This document shows, one piece after another, positions 39,301 to 51,300 of a stretch of DNA of 64,000 nucleotides. The position numbers and the translations under genes were made by a program. Source of the stretch: Penelope pileata (taxonomy: Eukaryota > Chordata > Aves > Galliformes > Cracidae); the NCBI GenBank assembly GCA_013396635.1, contig WBMW01003175.1:465134-529133 (forward strand), written 5' to 3'. The notes under the pieces were generated by a model. It had not been told where the DNA came from, searched no databases, and was given only the letters and a program-made list of their open reading frames with translations. How positions within the stretch are numbered: the stretch's first letter is position 1; each line of letters opens with the position of its first letter.

Positions 39301-42300
39301 GAAGAACAGGGAAGCAAAGTGCATCCTACCTTACCACAGGAAGCAACTGTGTAGCTGCCTAACCTGAAAGATTGGGTACTATGTCTGAAAGAGAAAATTT
39401 CTTTTGGTGCTTGATAAAAAATAATACTTACTCAGACTGCACCCAGATTAAAGTGTTCACATGTGAAATATTAGTACAATACTTTATTCTTGCCCCCTCC
39501 TAAATATATCCTGCTTAAATCATGTTATCATTGGAACCTAATTGATAGCATCACTTCAAAGAGCAGTTTTGTAAAATGAGGCTACTTCTCCTTCTTAGCC
39601 TTGAAACATATGTTAGTACCCATCTATCTCAGTGTGATCTTTGCTTATTCATTTTAATTAAAAAATCAAAGCAGGATTTTACAAAGATTTTATACTAATG
39701 TCATATGCATTCCAAATGTAGAAATCTAAATTTGGAACCCTGTTCACAGTTCATTTTACATACCAAGTAAAATTTGGTTTGTTCAGTATTCATGTTAATG
39801 GGATACAAAACATTTTAATAAGATAATAATTTAATTTCTTTTTCTTTTCCTGCTTAGTCATGGTACAGAAACTCAACTGTTTTACAGTCTTTGGAGTACG
39901 CAGATGAACTTTAAAATGTGCAGTGAACTTGGCCAGATAGAGAACTGATCAATAAGTGTGTAATAACACAGTCCTTCCAACTATTTTCCGAATAGTAGTG
40001 TCTGCTATTCCAAATGTTTCCAATTTTCAAGGGGAAAACTGGGGTAACTCTTGTCACTTCAGTGTATGTTTTACTGAATTGTGACTTTTCTTCTAATTCA
40101 AAAGCATTGCAGACAGGATGAATGATTTTGCGGGTCAATAAAAGTCCTGTACTCAGAAAACTGGAGCTCAACCTCTGGCTTTGTTTTGCAATTGCTAGAT
40201 TGCTTGAAGAAAGGTGAAAGACAGAAACTGTGATATTCTTTTTCTTGCAAAGATGTGTTTACACTTTAAGCTATTAGAAAAGTTGTAGTATATTGTTTTT
40301 AGAATCTGGAAGAAGAACAGCTAAAGGTTTTAGGTACTTTTTAAATTAAAATACAAAACATTTATGATATGTTTGAAAATAGAAGTCTTTAGTAAAAACT
40401 AATATCCAGATTTTCCAGTTCCTCTTTTTATTATTTAAAGAGAACAGCAGAAAAGCAAATGCATCACTTTTCAGACTTGTTTTCCTTAGAACAAATTTTA
40501 TCTCCTTCTATATTTGTCTTGGTTCATAATTTCACGCTCTTAAACCAGAAACTTAATGTTCAGATATATTACATACTATATATTATGTATGAAAACTGGT
40601 TCATTTTTTATCTTCAAATAATGATCATCAAGCTGGTTCATTATTCATCAGAGAAAAATGAACTCTGTTCATTTTCCCAGTTACAGTACATTCTGCCCTG
40701 ATCACATACATAGAAGTACATCGTCTAGATAAATGTCTGGTCAAATATGACCAAGTAAAAGAATTTGCTGGAGAATCAGCCTTTTGCTGTAGAGTTCTGT
40801 TCATTCCATTATTATATCTCTTATTTTATTTTATTTTATTTTATTTATTTGTTCTTGGATTTTCTGGTTACAAAGCTAACTTAACAGACATGGACCAAAA
40901 GTGAAGTGATGTCAAGACACATCATCAGCCAACTGATAGCTGAAAATAACAAAACACAGGAGTGTTGCCCCACTAATCTCTAGGGTCTGAAATCCAAAAA
41001 TAACAACTTAAATGATAACACTGCCAATTGTTTTACTAAGATTATTTCATTAGTAACATCAGCTGATGCACTAATTCCTGGTTCCTTTCAACTTCAATTC
41101 CTCTCACAACCATCTATAAATGCATATATAAATTCATTCAATGTGTTCCTCTGAAAACAATGATTGGCACAAAAACATCAGAAAAAAAAATGAGGTGGAG
41201 GGTCAAGTGAAAACTAGATTTTTTGCAGGATGTGAATGCCAGCCATTTTTCTCAAACATGGATGCTAGCATCCCCATCACCAGTATTTATATAACATATT
41301 GTATATATCCTCTTGCATTTCATATGTCATCTAAACATCTGAATACTGTGTAGTAAAGTATTTCTATGATCTGATGTGTTTCATGGATTATTATGTACCA
41401 TGCAGGGTTTTGTTTTGGTTGGAATTCCTTTCTTTAGTGACTGCTTTCAAATATATTCACGTGTTTAATTACAGTGTAAATATAAATGCATATAAAACTA
41501 CCTTATAAACTATTATATGCAAATAATTTATGCTACTGCTATAAAGTGCTATATATAGTAAAGGTCATAGAAGGCCTTAGTGGATGGAGAAGGTGGTACT
41601 AAGAAAAGCAACTGTATCTTTCAGGAGTGTATTTCTCAAAAACAGACTTCAAGAAATCTGTGTATTCTGTAAGTTAGTTTTATCAAGCAGTGAGAAGCTT
41701 GACTGTGTGTAGAGAACAAAGAGGCCACTACACTATTGCTGTCTTTGAGCCCACAGATCTTTACTGAATCTATGTTAATATCATTCACAGAAATTCGTAA
41801 ATTTTAGCTCAAGAAACAACCATAGTTTGTGTATTACAAACACCAAGTTGCTTAATGTATCCTTAGAGAAATAGAGAGCATCTGGCATGTAGTAAGGACT
41901 TAAGTTCTTGCATTGCTATATACAGACTAGAAGAACAAATGAGACACAGAGCAGAGACTGTACATCAGGGCTCTGGGATAAGATGGAACCTGCCTGATGG
42001 CCTTGAAGAGCAGGAATTTGCTTGCAGATTCAACTGCACAGAAGCTTAGAATTAGTAAGGAGTACCCAGACAACAAACAAATATATTACCTGTCAACAAA
42101 AGCAAACTACAATATGACAATGCACATTGAAATTTCTATGTTTTGTCCACCAGTTCAGGATCTACTCCAAAATGCTAATTCTCAAAATTTAAAGCAGTAT
42201 GATTCCTTGAAGGAATTGGGGTTGCTTACAGTGAAGAGATAAAACTCTGTTTTTATAGTTTTCATATGTGTCTTTTACTTGCCCATCCCCAGAGACTGGG

Positions 42301-45300
42301 AATACAACTGAACACATATATCTATAGTGTACACATGAGTATTTGAGTGAGTTCTTTAGACTCCCCTCACATTTAAGGAGGGAAACAGATATTTCTTTAG
42401 TGCAACTTGTTTCATATTAAATGTTTAATCTAAAATCGATGAGGCAAATGACAGGCTGCGGTTGCCTTTTTATAATGCATGAAGACAAAAAAGTGAAGGG
42501 TTCAGATGGGGAAACTACGTGTGATGTAGTCTATGATTAGATATGATGAATTCAGCTCTCTTTTTTGGACTATAAGTTGATAATGAGTTGACGCTGATCA
42601 AATGTTGGGGTTTTGTTTGTTTTAAAGAGTAACAGGTCCCATTTCTGTTTTTGTATTTCTGCAACATAATATCGCTAGCATGCTTTCTTGGGTCTAGCTA
42701 GCTCCCTCAAGGAGGGAACCAGTAAGCTGATATTGACTGCATGCATTACAATTTGTCTGTAGGTTATTTCCGATATGCAGAGCCTGCAAAATCTTTCAGA
42801 GATATGTAGTTTATCTAAAAAACTAAGATATGATATCAAAACACATCCTTATGAAAAGTAAGTGCTATGAGCATATTAGGAGAAATATGAACCTATTTTA
42901 TCTATCCCTTTCTTTTACCTCTGCTCAAAATGTTTTAACCTCCAAGATGAAGGTCATGTTTCAGTTTCCCTCTGTAACAGGTACTTGCATAAAAATAATT
43001 GTATTTTTAAGAATACTTCCTTTTATATCTACTTTCCTTTTTGAAAGAGAAAAACAAATAGGAAAAAAGGAAGTTTTTCAGCTCCATAAAACTGTTCTGA
43101 GGAGATCTCTGTTTGTACATTTCATTGCTAGTTCTCTGAAGCTGAAAGACACAATTCCCCATCTAGTACCTTTATAATACCAAAGAAAGGCAAAGAAAAT
43201 ATTTGCTCACCAGTTTTATTTTTGAGGAGTCTATTATTTCCACAATAGTTATAGACTGTTCTTTCTCCTTCATTTTCCTTCTTTAAACTTGTAAACGATA
43301 CTAGGAGTGCTAGACTGAAGTTTATATGCAAAGGTGAACTTTGATTCTTCCTTGGACTTTAAGACTAATCTAGTGTAGAATGTGATTGACAAAGCATTTC
43401 CATTGATGTTATTCAGGCTTTTCAAATTACCCAACCTAAGCAAATGGGATTGTTAATGTTTACTCTAGCCCTTTCTCTACTATGTTTTTGAACTTCAGCA
43501 GATTTTATAAACTTGTAAAAATTGTCAAATGACATCAGTATTCCCTAAATTAAAAAATAGTCATACAATTATGCAGCATAGGGCTACCTAGGTCAACAAT
43601 GCAAAATAAACCTTTAATGGAAAACAGATTTTATTACATGACTGAATATTCACAAGAATTATTGAATAAAATAATTTTGAGGATAGATACTTGAATTTGT
43701 TTTTTCAGTATGATTTCTGGGAATAGGATAGACAGCAATATCTGTAATCCATCCAAAAGGTAACCATAAGTATTTAAAAAAGAATTAATACAAATTATTA
43801 ATGCCATTATGAGAAACTGTGACCTCAAAGACCTTGTAATAGAAGTGAGATCTTGTGGACTGACTCTATTGTAATTTTATCAATAAATAGAGTCTCCATA
43901 AAATCAAATGCAGAGTTAACAGATTTAATGAGAACTTATACTGTCTGTAGTAAACAGAATTTTACAAATTAGAGAAGGAAAACATCCATCCTGTCCTGTC
44001 CTGATCTAACCTCTAGTCCATGCTTGTACACTGAAAGATTTTTTCAAGTGCAAAAAGAGCTAACCAAAGTCAAGCCACAAGTGAGCCTCAGGGCAAATGA
44101 GGATTTTCTCTGTAAACTGTTTTCTGCAAGAGTGAGAGAAGTGGAGTAATCCCAACTGGCTTGACAGTCAGTCAAAGCACAGAGGAAGCAGACTGTAACT
44201 CCCAATCTTAGTGAGACGGTGCGCTGTGAACATACAAAATGAAGTAATGCACATGGAGCCATGAAATCTTCCAGGGCCCTTCAGTAGGTGTCCTCTTGCA
44301 GGTCAACATCTCTACACAGCACTGTGCTCCCCACTGTGCTGCTGCTCCCTGAAGCATGCCAGCTCAGCCTTACTATCTAACAGCGATAAAAGCATGCCTT
44401 TTGGGATGCCCAAGTCTTTTTCTTTCCCTCTCAGTCAGTGATTCCTCAGCTATGGGTGAGCAAATATGAAAGCAGAAAGTGAGTTAGTGAAGCAGTTATG
44501 GGGCTGCATTTTTACAATTAAAGGCCTGGCAAGGGAAGGAGAACCCCCTGCATCTGGCTGATAAGGCTGAGCTTAACTTTATCACTGCTTTGCTCTGAAC
44601 GTCATAGAGGCCTTTTCATGATTTAACTAGAGTCCCCCTTTATCTTACAGACAGCCACTTGAGTTCTTGGAGAGGGAGCAAAGTAGATGTGGAAGTTGGG
44701 AAGAATCAAGTTATGGACAAACTATAACTATCCCTGTTATTTCTGGGCAAAACAGAGAACTTTAGTGTGCAGAGAAATAGAGTGGCTCTCTTTGGTTATG
44801 ATCTGCTGCCACTTAGCTGTTCCTTCTAATCACAACAAATAATACAACCTAGACAGGCTTGAGTAGTGGGCACAGGAGAACCTCATGAGATTCAACAAAT
44901 CCAAGTGCAAGGTCTTGCACCTGGGCCATGGTAATCCTCACTATCAGTACAAGCTGGGGAATGAAAGAATAGAGCACAGCCCTGCCGAAAAGGACTTGGG
45001 GGTACTGGTGAATGGCAAGCTGGACATAGCCAGCAATGTGCCCTCACAGCTCAGAAAGCCAACCGAATCGTGGGCTGCATCAAAAGAAGCGTGGCCAGCA
45101 GGTCGAGGAAGGTGATCCTTCCCCTCTACTCTGTGCTGGTGGGACCTCAGCTGGAGTACTGCATCCAGATGTGGAGTCCTCATCACAGGAGAGACATGGA
45201 CCTGTTGGCGCATGTGCAGAGGGCCACAAAAGTGATCCAGGGGATGCAACACCTCACCTACAGGCTGAGGGAGCTGGGGCTGTTCGGCATGGAGAAGACT

Positions 45301-48300
45301 CCAAGGTGACCTGATAGCTGCCTTTCAATGTCTAAAGGGGAGCTGTAAGAAAGAGGGGGACAGACTCTTTAACAGGATCTGTGGGGATAGGACAAGAGGG
45401 AATGGCTTTAAACTGAAAGAGAGGAGATTTAGGATGGATTTAAGGAAAAGGTTTTTTACAGTAGGAGTGGTGAAGCACTGGAACAGGTTGCCCAGAGAGG
45501 TGGTGGAAGCCCCATCCCTGGAGACATTCAAGGTCAGGCTGGACCAAGCTCTGAGCACCCTGATCTAGCTTTAGATGTCCCTGTACATTGCAAGGGAGTT
45601 GGACTAGATGACCTTTAAAGGTCCCTTCCAACTCTAAGAGTTCTATGATTCTATAATGTTTTTATTCAGTATAGTATTATGTACTATTGTCTATGCATCT
45701 AATGATTGTTTAAACAGAGGTACAGTATTATTTCATTAAAATAATATTTTTTTGTTTGTTTTAATTTTTTTCCCAGCATGCTAATAATACAAATATCAAG
45801 TCAGTTTCTAAGGAGGACTGAAGAAATTTGGTCAGATTCATATTCAGACAAAGTTCCCAGCACCAGATTCATTGCTTGTGACAGCTCTTTGTCTCTGAGG
45901 TGCTGTGAGCTTCAAAGCACCAATGAAACCAGAACAGTTTCAGTACGTAGAGCATAAGCTGCTGGAACAATTAGTGCTGTTTCAAATCTTTAAATATTCC
46001 TTTCTTTTAAAGAACAATTTTGGGAAATATTTTGCAGATTTTTTTTAAAGTAACTTGTTTCAGTAGCTATTTGTTCCAGATTTGTCTAGTACTACCAAGG
46101 TTATTCTATTCATTGAGTGAGAATAACACTTCAAGTCACATGTATGGTGCATTTATCCACATATAAAAATATAATTTGTGCTTCCAATCAATTAGGAATT
46201 GCTGCTTTCAAGAAACATTCCTGCTAGCACGATCATTAAGACGGGATAATTAGAAACGAAAACATTTCTTAAATAAATCAACACAGAAACTTTTTTCTTG
46301 ACTCTATTTAATACTGGATGTGGTAAAAAATCAACAAGGAGGTTTTTCCTGGAGAAGTTTCCCTTTTTCTCCCAATACCCACTACTCCAGCAACAGTGAG
46401 CTCACCTAATTCAACAGATCACTAGTTGGGCCATTGCTGGGGATTTTTTCAAGGCCAGGTAGTGCTCTCCCTAAAGCAGTATTATGCACTATTTCTTCAC
46501 TCTCAATACCAGTCGCCTGATGTATACAGAGCCTCTTTGTTTCTCTTCAAGAATACTTTTAAAAGGTCATGTATTCTTGAGTATCAGAACAAAAGACAAC
46601 TTATAATGCTTGGATCTGCTCACAAAATTAAATCATTTCATGCACTGTCCCACCCAACACTATTGGAGAAGCCTGTGTCTTTCAAAACACTAGTATCTTC
46701 TCATCTTATTATAAACCAGTAAATATCCTAATGCCTTTGATGTAAGTTTTAGTGGACTCCATGTCAAGTTGAGATCATTATCCCAGTATCTGCACAGTGA
46801 TTATCTGGAATACAGCAATTATTTCTGAAAGAAACTACTGATAAATGCCAAACATTTTCATAGAGATGACTGTTGTGTTTGCTAAATTACTGAGTTTTCT
46901 GGTAAATCCTAGGGCTGTATACACATATTAGCAAAACAAAACAGCATTTAGTAACAAGAAAAGGTTTCACTGGGTCACACAGTGTCAAATCCAATACCAA
47001 GAAGCACAGAGATCCTACTTTTTAACTGCTCTTTTCTGGCTCTTTTTACTGTGACTAATGTTCTCCATACCTCCCTAGACACAGCATGTTTCTTACACTT
47101 CTCTTCTTCGGGTATTAAAAAGGATGGAAAACACAGCTTTTCAGAACTTGCTCTAAACTTTCAATGATGATCTCCTATATGTTTTGTATTAACAGACCTG
47201 TACGTCTACATTTAATTTGTTCCAAGCATATGGAATTTAAATTAACTGCAGAATGTTGAAGATACTGTGAGGATTTTTAATAAGAATGAAATTTTGACAA
47301 AAATAAAAAATGTTTACTTTTCAAATATCTATTGCCATATCAGACATACATAACATTATTCACTTCCTAAAACTCGTTCATATATTCTTAGCTGCATTTC
47401 CAATGGAAACTTTGCAATGATGGCTATGGGGTCAGGTTGACACCTGTCATTCCTAATATAGTATTTAGAACAGAAATGGATTTATTACAATACGGTTAAA
47501 GATGCTACTGGTTGTTAGTAAACAGTTTCATAAGACTAACTTATTGTAACAAGGAAAATGACTATAATTCGGTTGTGTTTTGTTTCATTTTCAAGTTTTC
47601 TTTATTAAGTCCTAGATCTTATCAGCAGAGAAATCAAGATTTTGCTTGCAACTTAAACCTGCACTAAAAGTAGAGATTCCAATAGTTATACAGCTTTATT
47701 ATTTTTAAGTACCTTTTCCATCATGAAAAAACAATTTTTATCAAGTAATAGATCATAAGAGTAGCTACAATATGATTTCAGCTATTTTTTCTGGACAACT
47801 ATATAACCGGTTTTACAAATACTTTCAGAAGAATAAAGATCTCTTGCATATAGAGAGGACCTAATTTTATCTCGTAACTCAACTTCTAAAAGTCATTTTA
47901 AAAAGTAAGTTTATAACATTAGGGTAATGTTAAAAGAAAGAGAAACACAGCCCGAGTATTCCCCATTTTGAACAATTCTTGAGTTGCTGGCCAAAACCAA
48001 AAAGTTTTATGAAGTTATGAATTTTGGACCAAACACAATAAAAGCCAGACAAACTGCCCATTTGAAGCTATAATTTTAATAGGAGATGGAGGGCTGTTCT
48101 TGTTTTCACTTCTCTGATTCTACTAATACATGACTGTAATTCATTAATTCAGGGTCAGACAATGAGTCTCTGAGCAATTATTCACATGAGCGGTCTCATA
48201 GAGTTCAATGTCCTCATTTAATGTGCCATTAAAATGGTACATGGATGCATCTAACTAACACAAACATCAGTTCATAGCAACACACGATAGGTAACACTGT

Positions 48301-51300
48301 GAAGTCCTTAATCCTAACAACTGCCTACAGAGAAAATCAGAAATTTGGCTGTGTCAAGAAAAAAGATTTCTAGGGGAAAAAGAAAAGAAAGGAAAGGAAA
48401 GGAAAGGAAAGGAAAGGAAAGGAAAGGAAAGGAAAAGAGAAAGATTCTTATACCATATTCAGAAAACCAGGGCACTCATTTTTTTCCACAATTTTGGAGA
48501 GAGTGTTTTGCACCACTTGTACTAATCCAAGGTGGGTAAAACCTAAGGCACAATACTAAAAATACTGAAGCATTGCACTAGAGAAGTGCACTCTGCCAAA
48601 ACAGAAGATGAAAGAGGCAGAGGCAGAGACATCGCTTGACTCTTCCCGCACTGGCACAGTTTGCATGCACTGTTGAAGGCAGCCTTCATTTTGCCACACT
48701 ATTATACAGAGATATTTAGAAACACACATTGTTCTCCAATTTACTTAGCAACTTGTTTTCCTCGGTGCAAACAGAAATCTATACATAATTATCTGATCCA
48801 CAGGCATTACAGGAGTCTAAAATCTTTGAAAGTAAGATTTGAGTTAGGTCTAAAAGCCATTACATCTCACCTTGCTCTTAAATAGAGTATTCCGTATATT
48901 TCACTGATATATGTCCTTCATGGCTGGAGATAAAGGCTAATGAGTCTGGAATTAGCATAGATTAACATCATCCAGTTTTAAAAGGTGCTGAGGGAGTGTA
49001 AACTCAATCCAAAATCCAGAAATCATGCCTCTCATTGTCAGCCCATGATACAACTACTGAAAGGATCCTCCCATGCTTCACATTAATTTCAGCTAAAATA
49101 TTAATTCAGACCCCAAGGAGCATTTCTTGCTATGCTCTGTACTGGGATATGTATAAATTAGACTGTATTACATCTACAACTGATATGCAAATGGCAGGTA
49201 TTCGTGGAATTATTCATTGCTGTTCATACTGGACTATGTTCTGGGCAACACAGAGATGCAGAGATCTTCTAATATATATTTTTTTGTAGCCAGTGATGTT
49301 CTGCAGCCAGGAAAAAAAAACAGTGTTCCTCCAGTGGGTGATTAAGAATATGCACCTGACTCAGTATTCTGAAACTAATTTTGCAGATTATCAAAGTCTG
49401 TGAAAATCCTTCTGCTTTCACCACAGAGAAGCTTTCTTTACCAGTATCCATTCTAGGGCTCTGGGTACAAATTCTCAGGATAAAGGTTCCCAAGATAAAT
49501 CCAAATTGAGAGGAAATAACACATCCCTTCTGTAAAGTGCATTACATTTTCTGATAGACGTTATTTTCCCAAATAATAATGAGTGTTTGTGTCCAGAAAA
49601 GATCCCTCTTTCCTCTTTAAATGTGTAATATCTACGAAAATTTAAGTAGACTTTGTCAATTCTGTCATTTTTTTTACCAAAAAAAGTATTAACAAAATTA
49701 TAACGTTATGATTATTACTATAAAGAATTTCATCATTGTTCTTAAAATTATGCATTATAAGTGCAACTTGTCTTTACAAAAAAAAAAAAAAACAAATTAA
49801 GCCCACCTTTGTCTCAATATAAGACACTGGAGAAAATGCATTACTCTAGATACTTCAACTTTTTTAAACAAGGTAGAAGAATCTTTAAGCAAGGCTTTAT
49901 AAAGCCTTCTAGAGTCCAGAGAATCTGCGTATTTATGGTCCTGCATGTGAATTAGGGCTATACACCAGAGCTGAGGCTGGGCTAGAGCCTCAAATGCTTA
50001 ACTGATTATTCCTTTAGCTATTTGGACTTCTTAAAACAGCTTTGTCCCCACCACACTGAAACATTTTCCTGTAATGTTTCTTGACAAAAAGAGCTAAAGA
50101 GAAAGGAGAATAATCCACATGTAGCTCTGTTTTGGCCTCTGAAGTCTAATGTGCAATTGAATCACTCAGTGAATTTATCTATTATAAATATGAAGACCAA
50201 ATTCCACAAAATACTTACAGTTCTTTGCATCAGTAGAGGTGTTTCAGAGCAACCTATCCCTTCATCATTAAAGCTTGATTCCATATTGATTATGTCTTCA
50301 ATAACCTCCTCCATCTAGTAAAACAATATTTTAAGACCAATAATTATCAATACTATTGCAGACAGTATTATTCTGAAAATACAGGCTAAATAATCATATT
50401 TATTTCTTCAAAAATTAAATTCAGAAGTTTATATCTTAACATTTAAATAATTCAAGTACTTTTACAAAATATTCACTTTAAGTTCTTGTAAAGAGTTTTG
50501 TGGTTTGGCATTACTTCTTTCCTCAGAAGCACCAACCCATTCTCCTTTCTTAACTCATTATTGCAACACCAAGCTTAGATGACAACAGCACATCACTCTG
50601 TCTGTGATCTGTCACCTTCATCAAATGTGTCATATCCACAAAGCATTGTTCCATTGGTGCAGAAAGACTGAAAGGAACCTGTGGTTCTGCAAGAGCATGA
50701 GTCACTGGAGATTTGGTACTACGCACTGCTCTCAAGATTCAACAGGCGGAGGAGGTCTGTGTTGTGTTTGCCAGTACAGTGCATATTCCTCCAGTCAGCC
50801 TTCTGGTCCCAGTTTTGTTCTAGTCTGAATCAAAAGCTGCTGAAGCAGATGGAACATCTTGAGCAGAAGCAGTAAATATTTTGCAGACCTATAAACATAT
50901 AGATTTGGATAATGCACAGTTTGAGTTTTCAATGATAATTTTGGTCTGATTTCCTTCAAAAAATAACTTGGGAAAAATTTCTGTAATGAATCTGTCACTG
51001 TTAACACTGCGGTCTGCCAGGAAAGTCCATTTGTGCTCTGAGGCCTTTCAAGCAGCTCTCAGAGTCTGTCTGAAGAGCTGTAGTTGAAGGAAAAGGAGGG
51101 TGCTCCATGCAATGACCACAAATATCACTACATAGCACAGACCAGGATTACTCAAAGGCCAGGAACCACTCAATACAGTCTTTTTAGGTCAAACGATACA
51201 GAGCAGCTACTAGGCCTGCTCTGAAAGCAATGCCTCCTATTTTATTATGTTGGCATGCAATGTCAGAGGCGGATGTTGGTGGGATGGCAGTAGAGTCTGA

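Larger units (their letters stand above)
32534..50218 (-). other. TFEC: TFEC large intron, 17.7 kb
   Basis: The largest intron of the gene. Supported contents are a mariner end (33104-33165), a T/A homopolymer pair (33350-33392), CR1 pieces at 33585-33660, 38045-38440 and 44840-45657, (TTTTA)n at 40825-40856, and a (GGAAA)n tract at 48375-48441. Ambiguous bases sit at 33163 and 33406. No additional gene was found, and open frames are short and unrelated to known families. Confidence 0.85.

Noticed and set aside
42190..42245. Weak CR1-like motif (LKELGLLTVKR)
   Set aside because: Only about ten residues resemble the CR1 end, with no 3' body or tail after it. Too little to call.
44885..45314. 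Open frames that look like real proteins
   Set aside because: They are pieces of the CR1 reverse transcriptase and its other frames, broken by a frameshift.
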